The translations under genes and the position numbers were made by a program. Of a stretch of DNA of 23,113 nucleotides, positions 5,027 to 13,389 are shown one piece after another. Under the pieces are notes generated by a model. It was not told where the DNA came from and made no database searches. It was given only the letters and a program-made list of their open reading frames with translations. Location of the stretch: positions 1 to 23,113 of the forward strand of contig CALCTA010000061.1 in assembly GCA_937893945.1 (NCBI GenBank), read 5' to 3'. The stretch's first letter is position 1. Each line of letters starts with the position of its first letter. The DNA comes from an uncultured Clostridia bacterium. Lineage in GTDB: Bacteria > Bacillota > Clostridia > Oscillospirales > CAG-272.

Positions 5027-5851
5027 ATGGAATTCAAGAATCCTGACACAAATGTAATTAAGGACAAAAAGCTCTATATCTTTGATATGGACGGAACTAT
5101 ATATCTTGGCGGCATACCCTTTGATTTTGCCAAGAGATTTATCAAAAATCTCCGTGCGAGCGGAAGGCGCGTGCTATTCTTCACGAACAACGCCTCTCAC
5201 ACCTCTCCCTTCTACCTAAAGAAGCTTGAGCGTCTCGGATTTGAGCCCCGCGAGGACGAGATAATGACCTCGGGCGACGTTACGCTTGAGTATCTCAAGA
5301 GATACAGAGCGGGAAAGTCGGTCTATATGGTAGCTACCGACGAGCTCGTAGAGGAATACGCCGCAAAGGGCATAAAGCTCCTCAACGGTGAGAGCGATCC
5401 TCAGAGCGCAGATATAGTTATCACGAGCTTTGACACCACCCTTACCTACGAGAAGCTCAATATCGCCTGCCGCCTTATCAGAAACGGCGCGGAATATCTC
5501 TCCACCCACCCCGATTTCAACTGCCCCACCGAGAACGGCTTTATCCCCGACAGCGGCGCTATCGCGGCTCTCGTTACGGCATCTACAGGTAAAACTCCCA
5601 CCTATTTCGGTAAGCCCTACAAGGAGACTATTGAGATGATCGGCGAGGCTACAGGCTTTGACAATTCCGAGATGTGCATTTTCGGAGACAGACTCTACAC
5701 CGACATCGCGCTCGGCAAGAGCTTTGGCGTTACCTCAGTTCTCGTGCTTTCGGGTGAGACCACCGAAGAGGACGTTGACGCGGCGCTCCCTAAGGACAAG
5801 CCCGACTTTGCCTTTGCCTCTCTTGACGAGGTCGACAGATTGATGTTCTGA
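5027..5851 (+). CDS. HAD-IIA family phosphatase (NagD/p-nitrophenylphosphatase-like)
   Basis: A 274-residue cytoplasmic hydrolase that uses an aspartyl-phosphate intermediate. Motif I is FDMDGTIYLGG with nucleophile Asp20 and acid Asp22, motif II is FFTNNAS, and motifs III/IV are FGKPYKE and CIFGDRLYTDIALG. A C2-type cap lies between motifs II and III, which defines subfamily IIA. The length is normal. The ATG at 5027 is chosen because it follows GAGGTG; the upstream in-frame ATG at 4985 lies within the promoter. Substrates of this subfamily vary (sugar phosphates, phosphoglycolate, nucleotides) and cannot be told here. It lies 41 bases before rqcH with no terminator between, so they probably share a transcript. 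Confidence 0.88.
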   Translation: MEFKNPDTNVIKDKKLYIFDMDGTIYLGGIPFDFAKRFIKNLRASGRRVLFFTNNASHTSPFYLKKLERLGFEPREDEIMTSGDVTLEYLKRYRAGKSVYMVATDELVEEYAAKGIKLLNGESDPQSADIVITSFDTTLTYEKLNIACRLIRNGAEYLSTHPDFNCPTENGFIPDSGAIAALVTASTGKTPTYFGKPYKETIEMIGEATGFDNSEMCIFGDRLYTDIALGKSFGVTSVLVLSGETTEEDVDAALPKDKPDFAFASLDEVDRLMF

Positions 5852-5892
5852 TAAGATCATCGCTATTTTAGTTTTAACGAAAGGAGAAGACT

Positions 5893-7647
5893 ATGGCTTT
5901 TGATGCGGGAATGCTCCGCTGCACGCTCTCTGAGCTATGCAAGACCGCGCTTGGCGCGAGAATAGAAAAGGTATATCAGCCCGAAAGAGACGAGATCCTG
6001 CTTCAGATGCGAAGCTTCGAGGGCGGCAAGAGATTGCTTATCAACGCGGGCTCTAACAATGCGCGTATCGGCTTTTGCGAGATCCCTAAGGAAAATCCGC
6101 AAAATCCGCCTATGTTCTGTATGCTGCTCCGCAAATATCTTCAGGGCGCAAAGCTCGTAGAGATCGAGCAGGCAGACTTTGACCGTGTAGCGTTTCTCGG
6201 CTTTGACACGCGAGACGAGATGGGATTTGAGTGCAGGCGATATCTCATCGCCGAGCTGATGGGCAAATACAGCAATCTTATCTTTGCCGACGGTGAGAAG
6301 CGGATAATCACCGCTCTCCGCACCACCGATTTCTCCTTTGACAGCGTGCGACAGCTCATTCCGGGTATGGTCTATTCCCTGCCCTCTGCCGACAAGATAA
6401 ATCCAAGATATATTACGAAAGAGGACTTCTTCTCACTCATTGAGAACTCTCCGCGCGAGCGCGCTTGCGACAAGCTTATCGTAAGCAGCTTTATGGGAGT
6501 AGCTCCCGTAGTGGCGCGAGAGATAGTCTATCGCGCTACGGGACACACAGACACTCCCGTCGGATACTGCTTTGCCGACGACCTTTGGCGAGAGTTTGAG
6601 AGAGTGCAGAATATCCTTAACAACGAGGACTTCTCTCCCTGCCTTATACTCAACGGCGAGGAGATAGTCGAGTATTCCTTTATCTCTCTGTCGCAGTACG
6701 GCTCTTATGAGCGACGGGATTTTGAGAGTGCAGGATCTCTGCTCGACGCCTATTTTGCAAGCCGCGACAACAAGCAAAGAGTTCATCAGCGCGCGTCCGA
6801 CATTCTCCGTCTGTTGACAAACGCCGAGGCGAGAATAAGAAAAAAGCTCGAGCTTCAGCGCGCCGAGCTTACAGAGTGCGACAAGGGCGACAAATACAGA
6901 AAATACGGCGATCTCATAACCGCAAATCTCTACAGACTTCCGGTCAAGGCAAGCGTCGCCGAGCTTGAAGACTACGAGGAGATGGACGAGGAGGGCAACT
7001 GCCCTACAGTACGCATCGAACTTGACTCACGTCTCTCCCCCTCGGCAAACGCGCAAAGATTTTATAAAAAATACGCCAAGACCAAGACCGCAAGAGTTGA
7101 GCTCACACGTCAGATAGAGCTTGGCGAGGGCGAGCTTGAATATATCTACACCGTTTTTGAGGCCCTGACGAGAGCCGAATCCCCCGCGGATCTTATGGAG
7201 ATACGCGACGAGCTTTACCGCTCGGGATACGCTTCAAGAATGAAGAGCTATTCCTCGCACAAGCAAAAAGCTCCCGTGGTGATGCAGTTCGTAACCCCCG
7301 ACGGAATGAGAGTGCTTTGCGGCAAGAACAACCTGCAAAACGAGTATATCACTCACAAGCTCGCCGAGAAGCACGACTATTGGTTCCACGCAAGGCAGAC
7401 TCCCGGCTCTCACGTTCTTCTCGTTACCGAGGGGCGCGAGCCGACAGACCTTGATTTCACCACCGCCGCGGAGATAGCCGCCCATTATTCCAAGGCTGAG
7501 GGCTCGAATATCGGCGTTGACTATCTGCTTGCAAGACATATAAAGAAGCCCGCGGGCTCAAAGCCTGGATTCGTTATATATCACACCAACTGGACGGCGT
7601 ACGTTACGCCGGATGCTGAAAAAATAGCGGCAATGAGAGTAAAATAA
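5893..7647 (+). CDS. rqcH: Ribosome quality control protein RqcH (NEMF/Rqc2 homologue, NFACT protein)
   Basis: RqcH binds stalled 50S-nascent chain complexes and recruits tRNA-Ala to add C-terminal alanine tails that mark the chain for degradation. The 584-residue protein has the NFACT-N domain first (MLRCTLSEL, then RIEKVYQPERDEILLQM), a helix-hairpin-helix and coiled-coil middle (about 290-430) and the C-terminal NFACT-R domain (YWFHARQTPGSHVLL). An Asp-Arg pair falls at residues 97-98, the same numbers as the DR motif needed for tailing in Bacillus subtilis. Older annotations call this family fibronectin-binding protein. The start follows AAAGGAGA at a good distance. It is probably transcribed with the upstream HAD gene and ends at the hairpin at 7672. 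Confidence 0.94.
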   Translation: MAFDAGMLRCTLSELCKTALGARIEKVYQPERDEILLQMRSFEGGKRLLINAGSNNARIGFCEIPKENPQNPPMFCMLLRKYLQGAKLVEIEQADFDRVAFLGFDTRDEMGFECRRYLIAELMGKYSNLIFADGEKRIITALRTTDFSFDSVRQLIPGMVYSLPSADKINPRYITKEDFFSLIENSPRERACDKLIVSSFMGVAPVVAREIVYRATGHTDTPVGYCFADDLWREFERVQNILNNEDFSPCLILNGEEIVEYSFISLSQYGSYERRDFESAGSLLDAYFASRDNKQRVHQRASDILRLLTNAEARIRKKLELQRAELTECDKGDKYRKYGDLITANLYRLPVKASVAELEDYEEMDEEGNCPTVRIELDSRLSPSANAQRFYKKYAKTKTARVELTRQIELGEGELEYIYTVFEALTRAESPADLMEIRDELYRSGYASRMKSYSSHKQKAPVVMQFVTPDGMRVLCGKNNLQNEYITHKLAEKHDYWFHARQTPGSHVLLVTEGREPTDLDFTTAAEIAAHYSKAEGSNIGVDYLLARHIKKPAGSKPGFVIYHTNWTAYVTPDAEKIAAMRVK

Positions 7648-7671
7648 CAGACAGTAAAAGACAAAAGCATT

Positions 7672-7707
7672 CCGACGGCAAATTTTTCGTATTTTGCCGT
7701 CGGTTTT
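7672..7707 (+). terminator. Rho-independent terminator after rqcH
   Basis: Stem CCGACGGCAAA (7672-7682) with TTTGCCGTCGG (7693-7703), 10-base loop, then TTTTC. It sits 24 bases past the rqcH stop and just before the exporter promoter. Confidence 0.9.
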
Positions 7708-7720
7708 CTATCACATTTTA

Positions 7721-7749
7721 TTGACAAAAGAAGAATATTGTAGTAAAAT
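7721..7749 (+). promoter_or_regulatory. Sigma-A promoter for the ABC exporter operon
   Basis: TTGACA (7721-7726), 17 bases, TAAAAT (7744-7749). The leader to the GTG start at 7802 is about 45 bases, too short to hold an obvious riboswitch or leader peptide. Confidence 0.85.
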
Positions 7750-7801
7750 AGATAGCGTATGACTTTAAGTACATTTATGTTTGGTAAGGAGGCAAAACAC
7801 A

Positions 7802-9604
7802 GTGATTTTCGGTAAACACGTCAACCGATATTACCTTCGATACGCGCCGTTGCTCCTGCTCGGCTCGCTCGCGCTTTTGTTGGTTGACTATATGCAGCTG
7901 GTCATCCCCAAGCTCTACCGCGTGATCATAAACGGCATTAAGACCGGTCAGGTAGAAACAGACGGTGTGATACAAAATTTTGATATGGAGTTCCTGCTTG
8001 ACGAGGTCTGCCTTCCCCTGCTGTTCGTAATACTCGGTATGGTAGTAGGAAGATTCTTATGGCGCGTGTGCTTCTTCGGTGCGGGCATCAAGCTCGAGGC
8101 CGATCTGAGAAGCCGCATGTTCGATAGATGCAAGGATCTCTCCCAGGAATATTATCAGATAAACAAGGTCGGCAACCTCATGTCCTTCTTTACCAACGAC
8201 CTTGATACTATCCAGGAATGCTTTGGCTGGGGAATAATGATGTTCCTTGACGCTGCGATCCTCGGCGTGATGTCCTTTATTGAGATGTTCAATATGAACA
8301 GAGCGCTCACTCTCTTCTCTATGATACCTATGGTGTTCCTGCTCGTCTGCTCGCTTATCGTAGGCAAGTATATGGGCGAGAAGTGGGAAAAGCGTCAGGA
8401 GGCATTCTCAAGCCTCTCGGATTTCTCTCAGGAGACCTTCGCGGGAATTGCCGTAATAAAGGCATTCGTTAAGGAAACACACGAGCTGCTTGAGTTCAAG
8501 AAGCTCAGCAAGAAGAACGAGGACATCAACGTAAGCTACACAAAGCTTTCTATGATGCTTCACGTCTCTCTCACTCTCTTTATCGAATCTATAACCTGCG
8601 TTATCCTCGGATACGGCGGTTATCTCGTATGGAATAACACACTCGACGCGGGAAGCCTCGTTGAGTTTATCGGCTACTTCACTACTATCATCTGGCCCGT
8701 TATGGCTATCTCCGAGCTTATCGGTATGCACGCGCAGGGCAAGGCATCGCTCAAGAGAATAAGCGAGCTGCTCGACGCGAAGCCCGCCGTTATCGACAGA
8801 GAGGGCGTTTCGCCCGTGGGAGACATCAAGGGTGATATAGAATTCAGAGGTCTTTCGTTCGTATATCCCGACGGAAACGAGGAGGTTCTCTCCGACGTAT
8901 CCTTCAAGATAAACGCGGGCGAGAACGTAGGTATCATCGGAAGAACAGGCTCGGGCAAGACCACGCTCGTTGACCTTATACTTCGCACCTACAACGTTCC
9001 CGACGGCACTCTCTTTATCGACGGCAAGGACGTAAATGAGATTCCGATAAAGGAAGTACGCGCCGCTGCCGCATACGTTCCGCAGGACAATTTCCTTTTC
9101 TCTGACACTATCGAGAACAACATCGCGTTTGCTACCGACAACGCCGATCTTGACGGCGTTATTGAGGCGGCAAAGATGGCTGACGTTCACGAAAATATAG
9201 ACGAGTTCCCCGAAAAATACTCAAGCGTTCTCGGCGAGCGTGGAGTTACTGTCTCGGGCGGACAGAAGCAAAGAATATCTATCGCACGCGCGCTGATGAA
9301 GAACGCGTCCATCCTCATTCTTGACGACTCGGTATCCGCCGTTGACGTCAACACAGAGAAAGCGATACTCTCTAATCTCCGAAAGATGCGTAAGGGCAAG
9401 ACCACGATACTCATCGCGCACCGTATAAGCACGGTCGAGAATATGGATAAGATAATCTATCTCGAGGGCGGCAGAGTAAGCGACTGCGGCACTCACGCCG
9501 AGCTTTACGAAAGATGCGAGAGCTACCGCAATCTCGTTGAGCTTCAGCGACTTGACGATGCGGGCGACGAGACTCCGGCAAAGGAGGTGAGCGCAAATGC
9601 ATGA
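7802..9604 (+). CDS. Heterodimeric ABC exporter, subunit 1 (BmrC/TM287-like, degenerate-site half)
   Basis: A 600-residue half-transporter: six membrane helices in residues 1-310, then a nucleotide-binding domain. Walker A is GRTGSGKTT from residue 380, the signature VSGGQKQ (484-490) and Walker B ILILDDS (504-510). The residue after Walker B is Asp509 in place of the catalytic Glu, as in the degenerate half of heterodimeric exporters such as BmrC and TM287. The H-loop AHRIST is present. GTG 7802 is chosen because AAGGAGG (7786-7792) precedes it by 9 bases. The stop overlaps the second subunit by eight bases. The role is probably export of drugs or other amphipathic compounds from the cytoplasm; the substrate is not determinable. 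Confidence 0.92.
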   Translation: MIFGKHVNRYYLRYAPLLLLGSLALLLVDYMQLVIPKLYRVIINGIKTGQVETDGVIQNFDMEFLLDEVCLPLLFVILGMVVGRFLWRVCFFGAGIKLEADLRSRMFDRCKDLSQEYYQINKVGNLMSFFTNDLDTIQECFGWGIMMFLDAAILGVMSFIEMFNMNRALTLFSMIPMVFLLVCSLIVGKYMGEKWEKRQEAFSSLSDFSQETFAGIAVIKAFVKETHELLEFKKLSKKNEDINVSYTKLSMMLHVSLTLFIESITCVILGYGGYLVWNNTLDAGSLVEFIGYFTTIIWPVMAISELIGMHAQGKASLKRISELLDAKPAVIDREGVSPVGDIKGDIEFRGLSFVYPDGNEEVLSDVSFKINAGENVGIIGRTGSGKTTLVDLILRTYNVPDGTLFIDGKDVNEIPIKEVRAAAAYVPQDNFLFSDTIENNIAFATDNADLDGVIEAAKMADVHENIDEFPEKYSSVLGERGVTVSGGQKQRISIARALMKNASILILDDSVSAVDVNTEKAILSNLRKMRKGKTTILIAHRISTVENMDKIIYLEGGRVSDCGTHAELYERCESYRNLVELQRLDDAGDETPAKEVSANA

Positions 9605-11495
9605 GTGGTATCCTCTTCTGATACTCGGCGCGATCATCGGCGTATTCACCGCCATCTTCGTTTTTGCCTACGCCTTTATGAAGGACAAAAAGGAAGCGGT
9701 CGGCTTTGACCGAAATATGAAGGACAGCGAGATAATCAAGCGCCTCTTAGTATATGCAAAGCCCTATACCAAGAGCTTTGTTGTCGTATTCATACTTATG
9801 ATAGTATCTATCGCGCACGAGATAATCTCTCCGCTTATTATGGGTAATCTCGTTGAAACTATAGGAAACAAGGACGGATTTGAGCTTTCTTATCTTTTCT
9901 ACGCAATTATCACCTACGTTATTATCCTCGTGGTATCGCTCATATCCACCTACGTTCAGTCTATCATCCTTCAGAAGACCGGACAGCGCATAGTTTCAAA
10001 TATGCGTGAGGACCTTTACGAGCATATCTCCTCGCTCTCGCACGATCAGCTCAACAAGATCCCCGTAGGAACGCTTGTAACCAGAGTTACAAACGACACA
10101 AACTCTATCTCTATCACCTTTACGAATATAATCGTAAATCTCCTCAAGAACTGCTTTATCATCCTCGGCGTGCTTGCGGCTATGCTTATGCTAAACTACA
10201 TGCTCACGCTTATGGTGCTTTGCTTTGTTCCCTTCGTTGTTATCTTCGCATTCGTCTTCCGCAAATTCTCGCGTAAGGCGCACAGAAAGGTAAAGAACGG
10301 AACTACCAATATCAACATCTTCCTCTCGGAAAATCTCTCGGGAATGAAGATAATTCAGATATTCAACCGCGAGCAGCACAAGAAAGAGAGCTTTGAGGAA
10401 AAGAATCAGACGCTTAAGAAAGCAAAGCTCGGACAGATGTTCGTGTTCGGTATCTTCAGACCTATGGTCTATATGCTCTATATCTCATCTATTCTCTGCC
10501 TGTTCTATCTCGGCGCGCGCGGATATATAGAGGATTGGTCATTCCTCGGACAGACGATCACGAGCGGCGTCATCGTATCCTTCTACTCATACATCAACAA
10601 GTTCTTCAACCCGATACAGAACCTTGCCGAGCAGTTCAACAGATTGCAGGCGGCGTTTGCATCGGCTGAAAAGATATTCACTATCCTCGACATCAAGCCT
10701 GAGGTAGTTGACGAGCCCGATGCTATCGAGGTAGATCACATCGAGGGCAACATCGAGTTCCGCAACGTATCCTTTGCGTACATTCCTGGTGAATGGGTGC
10801 TCAAAAACGTATCCTTTAAGGTAAACGCGGGCGACACGGTAGCATTCGTCGGAGCGACCGGAAGCGGCAAGACCACTATCCTCTCGCTTATCTGCCGCAA
10901 CTATGATATTCAAGAGGGACAGATACTTATCGACGGTATCGACATCAAGAAGATAAAGATCTCCTGCCTGCGCCGCCATTTCGGTCAGATGCTTCAGGAC
11001 GTATTTCTCTTCTCGGGAACTATCCGCTCTAATATCATCCTCGGACTCGAGGACGTTGACGACGCTGAGATAATGAAGTCCTGCGAATACGTTAATGCCG
11101 ACAAGTTTATAAACAAGCTTGAGGGCGGTCTTGACGAGGTCGTAAGAGAACGAGGAAACAACTTCTCGGCAGGACAGCGACAGCTCCTCTCGTTTGCGCG
11201 TACGATAATCCACAAGCCCTCGGTAATGATACTCGACGAGGCGACCGCCAATATCGACACCGAAACTGAGGTGCTTATTCAGGATTCGCTTGAGAAGATG
11301 ATGAATATAGGCACTATGCTTATAGTTGCACACCGTCTCTCGACCATTCAGCACGCTGATAACATCATCGTCCTTTCGCACGGTGAGATAGTCGAGCAGG
11401 GCAACCACGCAGAGCTTCTCAGACAGCAGGGCAGATACTATCAGCTCTACACTCTGCAGTATAACAAGGAAAAGCTCCAGAAGGGCAATTCTTAA
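9597..11495 (+). CDS. Heterodimeric ABC exporter, subunit 2 (BmrD/TM288-like, catalytic half)
   Basis: A 632-residue partner of subunit 1. Walker A is GATGSGKTT from residue 419, the signature is FSAGQRQ (Ser524, Ala525, Gly526, Gln527), Walker B runs VMILDEA with catalytic Glu548, and the H-loop is AHRLST. One canonical and one degenerate site is expected in the dimer. Before the usual six helices there is an additional hydrophobic N-terminal segment, roughly residues 5-28 (PLLILGAIIGVF onward). Ribosome site AAAGGAGGTGA lies inside the end of subunit 1, and the genes overlap by eight bases, which supports equal production. The operon ends at the hairpin at 11501. Confidence 0.92.
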   Translation: MHEWYPLLILGAIIGVFTAIFVFAYAFMKDKKEAVGFDRNMKDSEIIKRLLVYAKPYTKSFVVVFILMIVSIAHEIISPLIMGNLVETIGNKDGFELSYLFYAIITYVIILVVSLISTYVQSIILQKTGQRIVSNMREDLYEHISSLSHDQLNKIPVGTLVTRVTNDTNSISITFTNIIVNLLKNCFIILGVLAAMLMLNYMLTLMVLCFVPFVVIFAFVFRKFSRKAHRKVKNGTTNINIFLSENLSGMKIIQIFNREQHKKESFEEKNQTLKKAKLGQMFVFGIFRPMVYMLYISSILCLFYLGARGYIEDWSFLGQTITSGVIVSFYSYINKFFNPIQNLAEQFNRLQAAFASAEKIFTILDIKPEVVDEPDAIEVDHIEGNIEFRNVSFAYIPGEWVLKNVSFKVNAGDTVAFVGATGSGKTTILSLICRNYDIQEGQILIDGIDIKKIKISCLRRHFGQMLQDVFLFSGTIRSNIILGLEDVDDAEIMKSCEYVNADKFINKLEGGLDEVVRERGNNFSAGQRQLLSFARTIIHKPSVMILDEATANIDTETEVLIQDSLEKMMNIGTMLIVAHRLSTIQHADNIIVLSHGEIVEQGNHAELLRQQGRYYQLYTLQYNKEKLQKGNS

Positions 11496-11500
11496 AATCC

Positions 11501-11555
11501 AAAGCATCTCTCTATACGCAAAATTGCGGATAGAGAGATGCTTTCTTTCATTTTG
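11501..11555 (+). terminator. Rho-independent terminator after the ABC exporter
   Basis: A 15-base-pair stem, AAAGCATCTCTCTAT (11501-11515) with ATAGAGAGATGCTTT (11530-11544), with an inner CGCA-AAAT-TGCG hairpin and a T-rich tail (CTTTCATTTT). It begins five bases after the stop codon. Confidence 0.92.
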
Positions 11556-11630
11556 CTGTATAGATTTCACTAAATATGCATATTTTTTCAAAAAAAATAT
11601 AAAAAAACTAAAAAAAATGAAGGATTTTAC

Positions 11631-11659
11631 TTGGCAAAAGCGCAAATTTGTGCTATACT
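11631..11659 (+). promoter_or_regulatory. Sigma-A promoter for the aryl-acid operon
   Basis: TTGGCA (11631-11636), 17 bases, TATACT (11654-11659), with TG one base before the -10. A very A-rich tract at 11588-11620 directly upstream could act as an UP element. The leader to the ATG at 11713 is about 45 bases; no T-box or other riboswitch was recognised. Confidence 0.83.
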
Positions 11660-11712
11660 GTATGATATATTAGATTATTATAATTTTATCTTTTGGAAGG
11701 ACGTTACCCAAT

Positions 11713-13359
11713 ATGCCAATTACAGATTTTTTGGAAAGAAACGCCAAAATATATCCTAACGATACTGCTCTCGTGGAGATTAACCCCGAGAAGCAGCCGA
11801 ACTCTCAGATGACTTGGCGTGAATTCAACCTTATAGACACCGCCGCAGAGGGAGAAAAGTACCGTCGCGAGATATCCTGGCGCGAGTTCGATATCAAGGC
11901 TAACCGCTTTGCTAACCTCTTGTTCACAAGAGGAATAAAGAAGGGCGACAAGGTCGCTATCCTTCTTATGAACTGCCTTGAGTGGCTCCCTATCTATTTC
12001 GGAATACTCAAGACCGGCGCGCTGGTAGTTCCTATGAACTACAGATACTCCTCGGACGAGATAAAATACTGCCTTGACCTTGCGGACGTGCGTATGCTCG
12101 TATTCGGTCCTGAGTTTATCGGCCGTATCGACGCTATCACAAACGATATCGTAGGCGCAGTTGACAATTTCTTCTTCGTCGGCAACCCGAGCGACACCCC
12201 CGCATATGCTGACAACTACGCCGAGATGACCTACTACTGCTCGTCCACAGTTCCCCCCGTCGAGCTTCGCGACGAGGACGACGCGGCGATATACTTCTCC
12301 TCGGGAACTACAGGATTTCCTAAGGCGATACTTCACAGACACAAGGCACTCGTGTCCTCCTGCTACACCGAGCAGAAGCATCACTCGCAGACTAAGGATG
12401 ACGTTTTCCTCTGCATTCCCCCGCTCTATCACACGGGCGCGAAGATGCACTGGTTCGGCTCTCTGCTCTCGGGCGGCAAGTCGGTGCTTCTCCGTGGCGT
12501 AAAGCCCGAATGGGTGCTTCAGACCGCGTCTGACGAGAAGGCTACTATAGTATGGCTGCTCGTTCCGTGGGTACAGGATATTCTCGACAGCATCGACAGA
12601 GGCAGCGTGAAGCTTGAGGACTACACACTCTCTCAGTGGAGACTTATGCACGTAGGCGCTCAGCCTGTTCCTCCCTCTCTTATCAAGCGTTGGAAAAAGC
12701 AGTTCCCCACACACGACTATGACACGAACTACGGTCTTTCCGAGTCTATAGGCCCCGGCTGCGTACACCTCGGCGTTGAAAACATACATAAGGTAGGCGC
12801 TATCGGTAAGGCGGGCTATCTTTGGGAGACAAAGATACTCGACGAGAACGGCAACGAGGTCGCAAAGGGCGAGGTCGGTGAGCTCGCGGTCAAGGGCGAC
12901 GGCGTTATGAAATGCTACTACAAAAATCAGGCGGCAACTGACGAGATACTCAAGGGCGATTGGCTGCTTACGGGAGATATGGCTAAAGAGGACGAGGACG
13001 GATTTATCTACCTCGTTGACCGTAAGAAAGACGTTATAATCAGCGGCGGCGAAAACCTTTACCCCGTTCAGATAGAGGACTATCTCCGCGCGTATGATAA
13101 GATCAAGGACGTTGCGGTCATCGGTCTTCCCGATAAGCGTCTTGGCGAGATAGCCGCGGCTATTATCGAAATTAAAGAGGGCATGGAATGCACAGAGGAC
13201 GAGATAAACGCCTTCTGCTCCGCTCTCCCCAAGTACAAGCGTCCGAGAAAGGTAATATTCGCTACCGTTCCGAGAAACCCCACAGGAAAAATAGAAAAGC
13301 CCAAGCTCCGCGCTATCTACTGCGGCGGAAGTCTTGTTGAGGCACAAATAAAAGGTTAA
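11713..13359 (+). CDS. AMP-forming acyl-CoA synthetase (class I adenylate-forming enzyme)
   Basis: A 548-residue ligase that activates a carboxylic acid to an acyl-AMP and then an acyl-CoA. Motifs in order: phosphate-binding SSGTTGFPKA (196-205), NYGLSES (339-345), ribose-binding LLTGD with Asp422, hinge region LVDRKKDVIISGGEN (434-448), and C-terminal PRNPTGKIEK with catalytic Lys526. WREF occurs twice near the N-terminus (residues 35-38 and 56-59), which makes the first region about 20 residues longer than usual. GGAAGG precedes ATG 11713. It is the first gene of a six-gene operon with a symporter and indolepyruvate oxidoreductase. An aromatic or medium-chain acid substrate is plausible, but this is inference from context. 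Confidence 0.88.
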   Translation: MPITDFLERNAKIYPNDTALVEINPEKQPNSQMTWREFNLIDTAAEGEKYRREISWREFDIKANRFANLLFTRGIKKGDKVAILLMNCLEWLPIYFGILKTGALVVPMNYRYSSDEIKYCLDLADVRMLVFGPEFIGRIDAITNDIVGAVDNFFFVGNPSDTPAYADNYAEMTYYCSSTVPPVELRDEDDAAIYFSSGTTGFPKAILHRHKALVSSCYTEQKHHSQTKDDVFLCIPPLYHTGAKMHWFGSLLSGGKSVLLRGVKPEWVLQTASDEKATIVWLLVPWVQDILDSIDRGSVKLEDYTLSQWRLMHVGAQPVPPSLIKRWKKQFPTHDYDTNYGLSESIGPGCVHLGVENIHKVGAIGKAGYLWETKILDENGNEVAKGEVGELAVKGDGVMKCYYKNQAATDEILKGDWLLTGDMAKEDEDGFIYLVDRKKDVIISGGENLYPVQIEDYLRAYDKIKDVAVIGLPDKRLGEIAAAIIEIKEGMECTEDEINAFCSALPKYKRPRKVIFATVPRNPTGKIEKPKLRAIYCGGSLVEAQIKG

Positions 13360-13389
13360 TTCCCAAGCAATCTCCAAAGGAAAAAGATC

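Noticed and set aside
11815..11892. Recent internal duplication in the acyl-CoA ligase (WREF twice)
   Set aside because: The two stretches share four residues in a row but use different codons and their flanks do not align. I also recall the same extended N-terminus in related gut Clostridia ligases, so it looks like a family trait.
11704..13377. 557-codon minus-strand open frame opposite the acyl-CoA ligase
   Set aside because: Produced by strand-biased codon use in the real gene. No family motifs and no plausible start signal; the plus-strand ligase motifs are unmistakable.
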